Source: Ruegeria sp. SCSIO 43209 (GTDB taxonomy: Bacteria > Pseudomonadota > Alphaproteobacteria > Rhodobacterales > Rhodobacteraceae). From it: 64,000 nucleotides of DNA. Below the pieces are notes generated by a model that saw only the letters and a list, made by a program, of their open reading frames with translations, made no database searches and was not told the DNA's origin. The translations under genes were made by a program, and so were the position numbers. Location of the stretch: the NCBI RefSeq assembly GCF_019904295.1, contig NZ_CP065359.1:3589433-3653432 (forward strand), in the 5' to 3' direction. This document shows positions 7,932 through 16,364 of this stretch, in pieces (the first letter of the stretch is position 1; each line of letters opens with the position of its first letter).

Positions 7932-9052
7932 CCGATACCAACCCCACCCAAGACCATGTCGGCCTGACCGACACCTTCGCCTCACGCCGCTATTTCCGCA
8001 AATTCGAAGTCATCACCGTCCACCTCCTGCGCGTGGCCGCGACGATGGAGGCGGAGGGCGCAATCAGCAAGCAAGAGGTGCGGATCGTGTCGCGCTACCT
8101 CTCGGGGCTGCTCTACACCTTCCGCGCGCTTTCCATGAAGTATCTGCTGGTCGGTCGCGATACGGGACGGTTTTTTGGCAGCCTTGCGATGGACAAGCGT
8201 GACAGCGGTTTTCCGGTGGCGGCTGAGCTGCTGACCATGGCCAATGACGCGCAGCAGGCGCAGGTGCATCTGGCGAATATGCCATCCGAGGATGATCTGA
8301 AAACCGATATGGTGCGAACGATCATCGGCGATCAGGAAATCCCCACCAAGCTGCAATTCGCATTGTCCCAAAGGCTCTATTACGAGGAGTTGTTGAAGGG
8401 AGAGCTGTTCTGGGCCCGCAACGATCCCGAGTGCCACTGGATCGGGAATGAGGGCGATCGGCGGAAGTTCATGATCCACTGGGCGGTCTATGACAGCCAG
8501 ATCAACCTGCCAGTGATCTACCTGATGCAACTGGAGGACAGCGGCAAAACCGCCCTTCCCAAAGACCAACGCCGCTGGCCCGAAGTGCAGGCGCATCTGA
8601 TGGCGCAGTCTCTGGGCGGGTTGAAACTGGTGACCATTGCCAATGGCTTCGATCAGGATTTCGACGACCTGCACCCCAAACACCTGCGCCGCATTCATGT
8701 GGGGCCAATGTATTCCTCGGCCTATACCGAACAATCCGGCCCCCTGCGGCAGGTGCTGGAGGATGCGCAATCTCCGCAAGGTCAGGATTGGGCGCTGGCC
8801 TGGACCACGGAAGAGCTGGAAAGCGAAGATGTGATCGAAGAACGCGCCGGTTGGTTTTCCACCGTCGAACGTGAGGTCTTTGCTCTCGACCCATTCGGCG
8901 CGCAAGGGGCCGAAACCGGGGCCACACGCACCCAACGGTCGATCATCTTGCCCCAGCGTCCGTTTCAGGTGCTGGCCGAGCGTAACCCTCCAGGGTTTGC
9001 CGATGTGCGCAAGTTCGTGGTCAGCAAGTCAGGGCAGGTGTTGAGGTATTAG
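7928..9052 (+). CDS. Conserved-looking protein of unknown function in the AAA/Mrr operon
   Basis: The product has 374 residues using the ATG at 7928 (MTDTNPTQDHVG), which overlaps the preceding stop as ATGA. It is soluble, with no signal peptide. An all-helical N-terminal region (about 20-125) precedes a mixed region with several aromatic patches (ECHWIGNEGDRRKFMIHWAVYD). The C-terminal part is acidic and ends KFVVSKSGQVLRY. High GC and biased third positions mark it as genuine coding sequence. I cannot assign a family. A 55-base gap containing a UUCG-type hairpin (CGCC-TTCG-GCG) separates it from the ATPase gene. Confidence 0.72.
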   Translation: MTDTNPTQDHVGLTDTFASRRYFRKFEVITVHLLRVAATMEAEGAISKQEVRIVSRYLSGLLYTFRALSMKYLLVGRDTGRFFGSLAMDKRDSGFPVAAELLTMANDAQQAQVHLANMPSEDDLKTDMVRTIIGDQEIPTKLQFALSQRLYYEELLKGELFWARNDPECHWIGNEGDRRKFMIHWAVYDSQINLPVIYLMQLEDSGKTALPKDQRRWPEVQAHLMAQSLGGLKLVTIANGFDQDFDDLHPKHLRRIHVGPMYSSAYTEQSGPLRQVLEDAQSPQGQDWALAWTTEELESEDVIEERAGWFSTVEREVFALDPFGAQGAETGATRTQRSIILPQRPFQVLAERNPPGFADVRKFVVSKSGQVLRY

Positions 9053-9067
9053 TTTCGCCTTCGGCGA

Positions 9068-9089
9068 GAGTATTTTTGAAAAAGATGAA
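9068..9089 (+). repeat. Short intergenic motif, copy 2 (GAGTATTT..AGATGAA type)
   Basis: GAGTATTTTTGAAAAAGATG plus AA lies in the 55-base gap before the AAA ATPase gene, directly after a CGCC-TTCG-GCG hairpin. It matches the copies at 921-942 and 58907-58929. Confidence 0.5.
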
Positions 9090-9107
9090 TCAAGGGCGGT
9101 TTTTAAG

Positions 9108-11045
9108 ATGAGTTTGACGTCAGATCAGATGGAATTGCGCGAGGCGGATATTCGCAAGCATTACCCGGCAGCGACCGCCTTGCTGAATGGGTTCGAACAC
9201 GCGCCGCGGATTGCCAAGGCGGTGGAGACGTCGACGGAACGGTCGCCGGGGGTGTCGACCGGACGGAGGTTTCGGTCCACCACGCCGGGTTTGGTGACAC
9301 GGCGCACAGTGCGCGCAGACGGGGTGCATTTGGTCGAACGGATCGAGGCCTCGGATGATGGCGATGCGCTGGTCTCGCCACCGCAGGCCACAACGCAGCA
9401 GGCAATCCGCCGTGCGGTTGCCATCGCTCTGGCGGTGAGCGAGGCCTACGCCGAACAGACACCGTTGGCAGACTTGAAACGCGCGAACCTTGCGGGCGAT
9501 TTGCCCGCCGCGCGGAAGACCGAATTCTCGGAACTGCTGACTGCCGAGGCTCTGATCACCTCGCACACCTTCGGCAATGCGCTGGCGTACTTGATGTCCT
9601 CGCATCTGGGAGAGACCACTGTCGATATCGGTGAGATCGAAGAGGTCCTGACCGACAACGGCCAACTCGCCTTGCACGGCGCGCTGTGGGAGTTGGACCA
9701 GACCCTTGCCAAACACGCCCCCGATGATGCCCACCTGATCGCAGCCACCAGCGCCTATGCCGAGCAATTGATGGAAAAGGTCGCTCTACGCGCCCAGTCC
9801 GCAGGCCATCTGGCACCGTTCCAGAATGCCGCCTGGCATATCGAAGCGGATGACCTGACAATCCGGGGGTTCGAACCTGCGTCCAAAGCCAAATCCACCA
9901 CGCTAACCATGACGTTCAAGAAACCGAACGAGGTGGTGGGCAACCATATCGCCAAGTATCAGGCGATGAAACTGGCCAAGATGGTGATGGCCTACGACTT
10001 CGACCGACGCCTGAACCCGTTTGCTGAGCTTGGCGGGTTCATCTTTACCTTCATGGGCGACGGCAAACCGGGCACCGGTAAAACCACTCTGATCCAGATG
10101 ATGGCCGGGCTGATCAACGACTATTGCCAGAACGCGGCTTATCCCTTCCGCTATCAGAACCTGAGCACCGACAATATCGACAGCTATCAGGGCAAGTCGG
10201 GCCAGAACGCCAAGGCTTTTATCAACACGATCATTGACCCCTCAGTCATAGGTTTCGGCACCATCGACGATATCGACCAACTGGCGGGCAAACGCGGCGA
10301 CCGGCAGTCGTCAGCCGGGCAGTTGGAAATCACCGCCGTGCTGATGGAGAGCTTTGCGGGCGCCAACACCGTCGTGCGCGGCAACTGCACCTTTGGCATG
10401 TTCTCGAACTACCCCGAGAATGTGGACGACGCCCTGCGCCAACGGGCAGGCGCGCGGTTCCTGGTGGACGGGCCGCAAACGCGCGAGGATTACATCGACA
10501 TCCTGCACCTGCTGATGGGCCGCAATCACGACATTCCGCTGGGCGAACACGAAGCCTATGCCGCGCAGGAAATCAAAAAGGCCGTCGCGGCCAGCTTCGA
10601 AAGCCATTCCCGACCGCATGAGGATGCGCTGCTGCAAGTCTATGATCGGGTCTCCGGCGATATCGGCCAGATGGACACGATTGCCAAACTGGGCACCTAC
10701 CTCAAGGCGATCCAACAGGCCGATGAGCGCTTTACCGGCCGCGCGATCAAGAACATCACCGACGCGGTCAAGGTGCGTGCGATGGATTTCGAACTGCCCG
10801 ACGAATGGATGGAAAACCCCGACCTGTTCCTGTTCCGCGACTACGACACCAAGAAGTCGATGATCGAGGACCTGCGCCAGCCGATCACGGTCGAGATGGT
10901 GATGCAAGAGATCAACCGCTACGCCGACAGCGAGTTCCGCTATGCCGACAAGAGCGACGAGATCGCCATCGAAAACGCCGTCCGCGAGATGGGCCGGATG
11001 GAAGAGGCGAAGCGGCGGTATTTAGAAGGAAAGAACATTGACTAG
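9108..11045 (+). CDS. AAA-type ATPase of unknown function
   Basis: The product has 645 residues. An N-terminal region of about 300 residues without recognisable motif precedes an AAA module: Walker A GKPGTGKTT at about 319-327, Walker B GFGTIDDID with acidic pair Asp387-Asp388, and a sensor/arginine-finger-like stretch ENVDDALRQRAGARF near residues 437-451. This architecture fits a ring-forming remodelling ATPase rather than a DNA helicase; no helicase or protease motif is visible. It is the only energy-consuming enzyme in the operon. The gene ends by overlapping the downstream Mrr-type gene by 8 bases (TTGACTAG). Substrate and partner are unknown. Confidence 0.82.
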   Translation: MSLTSDQMELREADIRKHYPAATALLNGFEHAPRIAKAVETSTERSPGVSTGRRFRSTTPGLVTRRTVRADGVHLVERIEASDDGDALVSPPQATTQQAIRRAVAIALAVSEAYAEQTPLADLKRANLAGDLPAARKTEFSELLTAEALITSHTFGNALAYLMSSHLGETTVDIGEIEEVLTDNGQLALHGALWELDQTLAKHAPDDAHLIAATSAYAEQLMEKVALRAQSAGHLAPFQNAAWHIEADDLTIRGFEPASKAKSTTLTMTFKKPNEVVGNHIAKYQAMKLAKMVMAYDFDRRLNPFAELGGFIFTFMGDGKPGTGKTTLIQMMAGLINDYCQNAAYPFRYQNLSTDNIDSYQGKSGQNAKAFINTIIDPSVIGFGTIDDIDQLAGKRGDRQSSAGQLEITAVLMESFAGANTVVRGNCTFGMFSNYPENVDDALRQRAGARFLVDGPQTREDYIDILHLLMGRNHDIPLGEHEAYAAQEIKKAVAASFESHSRPHEDALLQVYDRVSGDIGQMDTIAKLGTYLKAIQQADERFTGRAIKNITDAVKVRAMDFELPDEWMENPDLFLFRDYDTKKSMIEDLRQPITVEMVMQEINRYADSEFRYADKSDEIAIENAVREMGRMEEAKRRYLEGKNID

Positions 11046-11964
11046 AAGATTTGTAATTGAAGCGGAAGGCTTTCCGGATTTGCCGGGTATGATGCTGGTT
11101 ACACTAGAGGCTTTGCGCGCTATGGGTGGTTCTGGAACCATTCAAGAAATGGATGAAAAGGTTGCAGAGCTTGAGGGTGTAACAGAAGAAGAGCAAGCAT
11201 TTCAGATGTCTGGTGATGATCCTCGTCCCAGATTGAACTACTATCTAGCTTGGTCGCGAACTTATCTAAAGCGTGGTGGAGCAATTGAGAACTCTGCTCG
11301 TGGAGTCTGGGCCATAACCGAATCCGGGGCACGAATAACCGAATATAAACAAACAAAAGAAATTAGCGATCAAGTTAATGCGGAAGAGCGCGAAAAAGCG
11401 CGGTTAAAACGCCTTGAAAAGAAAGCGAAAGAAGAAAAAGTACAACAAAGCCCTGAATTCATAACCGGCTCAATGGCAGCGGTTGAGGGACCTGACAGTA
11501 GCGTTCGGGATTGGCGTAATGAGCTCTTGGACGTTCTAAAATCGATGGACCCATCAGCGTTTGAAAGACTTGCCCAACGACTACTGAGAGAAAGTGGTTT
11601 CACTAAGGTGGAGGTCAGAGGAAAGTCGGGCGATGGAGGGATAGACGGGGTCGGTGTTCTCAGAGTCAACCTTGTTTCGTTCCAAGTCTTTTTTCAATGC
11701 AAACGGTATAAAGGTAGCGTTGGATCCTCTGATATTCGCGACTTTAGAGGCGCGATGATGGGACGTGCAGACAAAGGTCTGTTCATAACAACCGGAAGTT
11801 TTACGGCCCAAGCATCGGATGAAGCGACCCGCGACGGCGCGACAGCGATAGATCTGATTGATGGGGAACGGCTGTGTGATTTGCTAAAAGACAATGAACT
11901 TGGTGTCTCAAAAAGGATGATTGAAGAAGTTCATGTTGATGAAAACTGGTTCATGAGCATATGA
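11038..11964 (+). CDS. Mrr-type restriction endonuclease-like protein
   Basis: The product has 308 residues from a TTG start inside the end of the ATPase gene. The N-terminus (about 1-105) resembles the Mrr winged-helix DNA-recognition domain (LNYYLAWSRTYLKRGGAIENS). A charged Lys/Glu linker (about 110-137) follows, then the PD-(D/E)xK nuclease fold with FERLAQRLLRESGF (Glu176), GDGGIDG (Asp203), FFQCKRYKG (Gln220, Lys222) and FITTGSFTAQASDEA. Mrr-family enzymes cut modified DNA in several bacteria. Base composition is much more AT-rich than the flanking genes, which points to horizontal acquisition. Yet the gene overlaps both neighbours (8 bases upstream, ATGA downstream), so it is expressed as part of the operon. 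Confidence 0.85.
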   Translation: MTRRFVIEAEGFPDLPGMMLVTLEALRAMGGSGTIQEMDEKVAELEGVTEEEQAFQMSGDDPRPRLNYYLAWSRTYLKRGGAIENSARGVWAITESGARITEYKQTKEISDQVNAEEREKARLKRLEKKAKEEKVQQSPEFITGSMAAVEGPDSSVRDWRNELLDVLKSMDPSAFERLAQRLLRESGFTKVEVRGKSGDGGIDGVGVLRVNLVSFQVFFQCKRYKGSVGSSDIRDFRGAMMGRADKGLFITTGSFTAQASDEATRDGATAIDLIDGERLCDLLKDNELGVSKRMIEEVHVDENWFMSI

Positions 11965-13298
11965 TCCGCCTCATCGAAAAAGGCTTGATGTTCGGCAACC
12001 TCGTCCACATCTCCAGCCCGGCTCTGGTCGAGCGGTATAACCGCGCGCTGCAGCATCTGGCGGGCAAGACCACGGCGCTGACCGATTTCCATGTCGATAT
12101 CTCGGGTTATTCTCCGGAGGTGGGGATTGAGCTGGAGGATGAGCTTTACCTCAATCCCAACGGGGTCAACCGGCAGTTCATCCTGCTGACGACCGAGCAG
12201 AAACGCGCGCCTTTGCTGAACGTCAAATTTTCTACCTCGCGCGATATCCTGCGCGAATTCATCGAGATGAACGAGGCGCAGCTTTTTGCTCTGACCGCCA
12301 CCGATGCGGTGGCCGGAGAGCTGGTGAACTCAGTCATCAAACTCAGCACGCCGCGCGACCTGTTGAACCTGAGCAAGATCGAGATCGAGGCCGACACCGC
12401 AGGCGGCACCCTACGCAAGGCCCAGCAGCTAGCGGGCATGGTCGAACGTTTCAAAACCGAAGAGGATGCATGGTTCGACGATGTGCTGATCGCCAAGATG
12501 ATCGAAACCGCCAAAGAAACTGGCGACGTAACGCGCAATCCGGTGCGCCTGCGCCATACCGCTTTCGAGCAGTGCAACTTCTGGACGGCACACTTTGGCG
12601 GGCTCTACCTGTTCCCGGATATGGATCACCCGGCGGCGATTTGCATGGGCGAAAAGCCTGACGATATGCCGATCAAATATATTTTTGACCCGTCGCAGCG
12701 GAACCAGATTGCCAAGTTTCTCGACTACAACGATCTGGTTGAACCTATCGTTAAGGCGCGCGGCGTGGATGCCGCAGCGATCTTACAACAGAAGATGGAC
12801 TTTCTGACCATTGCTGCGGCTGCTGACGCAGATGTTGATCTGAGCGGGCTGGATCGCAGCGATATGCGACGACTGGCCCGCAATCACGCCGATCGCCTAC
12901 CCGAGGCGTATCACGGCCTCGCACAACTGTTGCGCTGGGCGACGGATGGCGGGCGCTGGCCACGCATCACCTCGGATCATCCCGCTTATTTCTACACATT
13001 GCGCGCAGCCGATACGCCGAACCGCGATCTGGTGAATATGCTGTTGACCGAATTGGCTCCGCTGGATCCGCGGCAGATGTTCATCTGCCACAAGGAATTG
13101 TTTTATAGTACTTACAGGACCTGGCCCGAGACCAAGAAAGCCTATGTTGCCGACTTCCTTGCCCGCGAGTATCAGGTGGACAAGGCTGGTGCGCGGGCGG
13201 CTTTATTTGGTCATGAACCTGATATGTTAGGCAATGACCGGGTCAGCGAAACAGTGATCGCACGGGTCGGCCCTTGGGGCGCGGTCAGGAGAGATTAA
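11961..13298 (+). CDS. Protein of unknown function in the AAA/Mrr operon
   Basis: The product has 445 residues starting at the ATG that overlaps the Mrr stop (ATGA). It is soluble, with no signal peptide, GC-rich like the ATPase gene. The N-terminal third is mixed (FHVDISGYSPEVGIELEDELY); the middle contains a helical region (TLRKAQQLAGMVERFKTEEDAWFDD) and a Cys/aromatic patch (EQCNFWTAHFGGLYLFPDMDH). I see no nucleotide-binding loop or metal site. I cannot assign a function. Its position between the nuclease and two membrane proteins suggests a shared process with the AAA ATPase. Confidence 0.72.
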   Translation: MIRLIEKGLMFGNLVHISSPALVERYNRALQHLAGKTTALTDFHVDISGYSPEVGIELEDELYLNPNGVNRQFILLTTEQKRAPLLNVKFSTSRDILREFIEMNEAQLFALTATDAVAGELVNSVIKLSTPRDLLNLSKIEIEADTAGGTLRKAQQLAGMVERFKTEEDAWFDDVLIAKMIETAKETGDVTRNPVRLRHTAFEQCNFWTAHFGGLYLFPDMDHPAAICMGEKPDDMPIKYIFDPSQRNQIAKFLDYNDLVEPIVKARGVDAAAILQQKMDFLTIAAAADADVDLSGLDRSDMRRLARNHADRLPEAYHGLAQLLRWATDGGRWPRITSDHPAYFYTLRAADTPNRDLVNMLLTELAPLDPRQMFICHKELFYSTYRTWPETKKAYVADFLAREYQVDKAGARAALFGHEPDMLGNDRVSETVIARVGPWGAVRRD

Positions 13299-13299
13299 G

Positions 13300-13566
13300 A
13301 TGTTCGGAGCGTTGCGCCTGTTTCTGATCCTGCTGGTGATCCAGACGATTGCCTATTTCGCGCTGTCCTTTTATTCGCGAGGAGTTAGGCGGCGAAAGTT
13401 GGAGACGTGGTGGGACGAAAAGGGCAAAACCGGTAACAAAGAAGCGTTTGTTGCGCGAGGTTTGCACGTCTACGACAACTCATTCCGGCGCAAACTGATT
13501 TTGGGTGTCTATATTGTACCTTGGGTGGCGATTGGCGCGCTGATCTACATCGTGAATTACATGTGA
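13300..13566 (+). CDS. Small two-helix membrane protein
   Basis: The product has 88 residues, starting one base after the preceding stop. Two membrane segments are visible, at about 4-24 (ALRLFLILLVIQTIAYFALSF) and about 66-86 (LILGVYIVPWVAIGALIYIV), joined by a basic loop of roughly 40 residues (SRGVRRRKLETWWDEKGKTG) likely facing the cytoplasm. It could anchor the soluble operon products at the inner membrane. No family recognised. Confidence 0.7.
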   Translation: MFGALRLFLILLVIQTIAYFALSFYSRGVRRRKLETWWDEKGKTGNKEAFVARGLHVYDNSFRRKLILGVYIVPWVAIGALIYIVNYM

Positions 13567-13576
13567 GGGTTAAGGC

Positions 13577-14221
13577 ATGGCCTATGTGAAATGGGCGTTC
13601 ATTATCATCTTCTGGGGCACGATCGCCGTGATCTTGCAGTATTCCCTACCGCAGCACGATGTGGTGCGGATCGTCAACACCTACGAGGAACGTCAGGACC
13701 TGACGGACTGGACGCGAATCTTCTGGTCCGAGCCTGAAGATCAATCCACCAGCCTGTCAAACCGCGATGTACAGTTCATTCAGGCCGTACGCGCCAACGG
13801 GAAGCCGATTGTCTATCGCAACGAAGACACCGGTTGGGGCTGGCCGCCTTATTTCAAGTTCGACACTGCGAACCTTTACACCGAGGCCAACGATGCCAAG
13901 TCGACCAAAGATAACCCCGATTGGGTGGTCGTAACGCACTACGGCTGGCGGAATGAATTCATGTCGATTTTTCCCAACGCAATTTTCATCCGGCATGTCG
14001 AGGGGCCGGATGTCCGCATCATCCCGTGGTTCAATATCGTCTTCCTGACTGTGTTTGCTGCGCTGGTTTGGGCCATCTGGGTTCGATGGCGGCGGTTTCG
14101 GCAAAAGAAGATCGATCCTGTTTTGGAGAACATGGAAGATGGTCTTTACGCCGCTGGTGATGCAATAGATGAAAAGCGCAAGGGCTTTCGCCGCTGGCTG
14201 GACAGTTGGAAATCCAAGTAA
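13577..14221 (+). CDS. DUF1523-like membrane protein
   Basis: The product has 214 residues and is the last gene of the operon. A membrane segment at about 4-22 (VKWAFIIIFWGTIAVILQY) is followed by a periplasmic-looking domain of about 125 residues rich in Trp/Tyr, with DTGWGWPPYFKFDTANLYTE and VVTHYGWRNEFMSIFPNA. A second membrane segment lies near 155-175 (NIVFLTVFAALVWAIWVRW), then a basic cytoplasmic tail. This layout matches my recollection of the DUF1523 family of Rhodobacteraceae, whose function is unknown. Convergent with flgI; only 38 bases separate the two. Confidence 0.7.
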   Translation: MAYVKWAFIIIFWGTIAVILQYSLPQHDVVRIVNTYEERQDLTDWTRIFWSEPEDQSTSLSNRDVQFIQAVRANGKPIVYRNEDTGWGWPPYFKFDTANLYTEANDAKSTKDNPDWVVVTHYGWRNEFMSIFPNAIFIRHVEGPDVRIIPWFNIVFLTVFAALVWAIWVRWRRFRQKKIDPVLENMEDGLYAAGDAIDEKRKGFRRWLDSWKSK

Positions 14222-14259
14222 AACCGTACACCAAAAGGCGCACGCTGTGGTCTGACTGC

Positions 14260-15354
14260 TCATCTCACGATGAACTCAGCATGAAGCGCCCCGGCAGCCT
14301 TGATGGTTTTCAGGATGTCGATCATATCGCGTGGCGACACGCCCAAGGCGTTCAACCCGGCGACCACTTCGGACAAGGTGGTTGCCTCGGGGATTTCTGC
14401 AAGCCCCGTTCCTTCTTCCTCTTCGATCCCAGCGTTGGTGCGCGGAACAACGACTGTTTCGCCTCGCGCAAACGGATTTGGCTGAACAGCAATCGGGGCT
14501 TCCTCGACCGTGAGGGTCAAGTTGCCCTGCGATACCGCCACGCGTGAAATCCTGACGTCCCGACCCATGACAATTGTGCCCGATCTTTGATCCACCACGA
14601 CGCGGGCTTTGCTTTCGGGTTCGACCAGAATGTTTTCAATACGTCCAATGGCGTGCGCGGTTGATACGGCCCGCGTCGCCTCAATGCTCAACTCCACAGT
14701 GCCGGAATCGCGCATGAGTGCGACCGCTCGGTTGAATTCCTTATTGATGGCGGCCTCTATGCGGCTTGCAGTCGTGAAATCCGGTTCTCTCAACGCCAGT
14801 CTGAATTGAGTCAAATCAGCAAGCTGAAAATCGATCTCGCGCTCCACACGCGCGCCCGAGGGTATGACGCCCGATGTCGGCACCCCGCTTACAACCGACG
14901 CTGCTTCGCCTTCAACCGCAGCGCCTCCGGCTAGCACTGTCCCTTGCGCCACGGCATAAATCTGACCATCTGCTGCATTCAGGGGTGTCATGATCAATGT
15001 CCCCCCAAGAAGTCCTTTGGAATCTCCGATGGCAGAGACGGTGACGTCAATCTGACCGCCGACGCGCGCGAAGGGTGGTAGGGTGGCGGTGACCAATACG
15101 GCGGCGACGTTTTTGGGGCGAAAATCTTCGCCATTCACGTTTACGCCCAGCCGTTCGAGAATGTTGGACATAATCTCTTCGGTGAACGGAGAATTGCGCA
15201 AGCCGTCGCCGGTGCCATTCAGGCCAACCACAAGGCCGTAGCCAACCAGATCATTGCCGCGGACACCGTCGAAATCCACCAGATCTTTCAGGCGTATGGC
15301 CCCCGCATTGGCAATGCAGGGTAAGGTTATCAAAAGGAATACGAGTATCTTCAT
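14260..15354 (-). CDS. flgI: Flagellar P-ring protein FlgI
   Basis: This 364-residue protein is exported by a Sec signal peptide (MKILVFLLITLPCIANAGA) and polymerises into the periplasmic P-ring around the flagellar rod. Highly conserved FlgI stretches are visible: RLKDLVDFDGVRGNDLVGYG, LVVGLNGTGDG, VTATLPPFARVGGQIDV and the C-terminal SEVVAGLNALGVSPRDMIDI. It is the last gene of flgE-flgK-flgL-flgI, overlapping flgL by ATGA. It needs FlgA, encoded at 24476, for assembly. Confidence 0.97.
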   Translation of the reverse strand: MKILVFLLITLPCIANAGAIRLKDLVDFDGVRGNDLVGYGLVVGLNGTGDGLRNSPFTEEIMSNILERLGVNVNGEDFRPKNVAAVLVTATLPPFARVGGQIDVTVSAIGDSKGLLGGTLIMTPLNAADGQIYAVAQGTVLAGGAAVEGEAASVVSGVPTSGVIPSGARVEREIDFQLADLTQFRLALREPDFTTASRIEAAINKEFNRAVALMRDSGTVELSIEATRAVSTAHAIGRIENILVEPESKARVVVDQRSGTIVMGRDVRISRVAVSQGNLTLTVEEAPIAVQPNPFARGETVVVPRTNAGIEEEEGTGLAEIPEATTLSEVVAGLNALGVSPRDMIDILKTIKAAGALHAEFIVR

Positions 15355-16364
15355 CTCAGGAAATTCACCAGTGACAGGTTGGCGTTGCGAACGGTCACGG
15401 AATACAGACTCTCCAGTTGGAACTGCACGGTTTGCAACTGTGCCGCAGTCTCATAGGGATCTGCAGCGATCAACGCATTGCGCGCATGCTCAGCGCTGGT
15501 CTTTGCGGCGGCGTTGCGCGTTGCGGCTTGCTCCACACGCGCCTCAGCCGCGCCGACCTGGGCGCGCAAATTGACCGTCGCATCCTGTGTATTGGCCAAC
15601 TCAACACCAAGTTGCGTGAACAATGCGGTTCGTAGATCAGGTGTCCATCCAAGCGCATCATCTGTGGCCAGAGCCGCAACCGCAACATCGCGCAAAGCGT
15701 CCTTGAGCGCGGGGTCTGTCGCAGTGATCGGAAGAGTGATCCGCTCGTTCTCGGAAATCTGCATCGGAGCCAAGGTGTCTGTGCCACCTTGATACATCAC
15801 CGCATCAAATCCGGCGGGGTCGTTGAACCAATCCTCAGCGGCCTGTTGGATATCTGTTAGGGAGGTCAGCCCTGTCAATTCGGCCTGCAGCGCTGTCAAT
15901 AATGTTTCAGCGGAGGGCAGAGGTGAGACGTCAGTCGACGTTCCGGAATACAGGCTGCGCCCTCCCGCCCGCGTATTCAGGGCTGAGATCATTGTGTCGA
16001 GCTCATTTCGTGCCTGAACCGATGCTTGTTCATGTGTCACGGTCTGGTTCGCCGTACCGAATGATAGCAGCGACGCTGACATCTCGGCTACCGAGCCGCT
16101 TAGCGTTGTCAGGCTCAATTGCATTGCGTCCGTGAATAGCCGCGCCTCGGCGGTGGCGATGGAAAGCGCGTCCAACCGTTCCAGGCTGCGATCTAGATCC
16201 AGTAGGTGCGAGTAATCACCACCCAGACGACCCGAGATATCCTGCACCTTGCCGGTGGACATCTCATACGACAGTGTTTCGATTTGTGATTTGATCTCGG
16301 CGCTGCGAGTTCTGAGGGTAAGGCCGCGGGCCAGATCCCCGATCGAATTCAGTGTCATGTTCAT
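15351..16364 (-). CDS. flgL: Flagellar hook-filament junction protein FlgL
   Basis: This 337-residue protein forms the second junction layer (HAP3) between hook and filament. The N-terminal helix (SIGDLARGLTLRTRSAEIKSQIETLSYEMSTGK) and the C-terminal helix (AATRNAAAKTSAEHARNALIAADPYETAAQLQ) have the flagellin-like pairing pattern of FlgL. It overlaps flgK upstream and flgI downstream, each by ATGA. The sequence is divergent, as usual in alphaproteobacteria, but position and the flagellin-type ends make the call safe. Confidence 0.9.
   Translation of the reverse strand: MNMTLNSIGDLARGLTLRTRSAEIKSQIETLSYEMSTGKVQDISGRLGGDYSHLLDLDRSLERLDALSIATAEARLFTDAMQLSLTTLSGSVAEMSASLLSFGTANQTVTHEQASVQARNELDTMISALNTRAGGRSLYSGTSTDVSPLPSAETLLTALQAELTGLTSLTDIQQAAEDWFNDPAGFDAVMYQGGTDTLAPMQISENERITLPITATDPALKDALRDVAVAALATDDALGWTPDLRTALFTQLGVELANTQDATVNLRAQVGAAEARVEQAATRNAAAKTSAEHARNALIAADPYETAAQLQTVQFQLESLYSVTVRNANLSLVNFLR

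Noticed and set aside
11038..11964. A genomic island or prophage around the Mrr gene
   Set aside because: Only single genes are AT-rich; there is no integrase, tRNA, direct repeat or transposase nearby.
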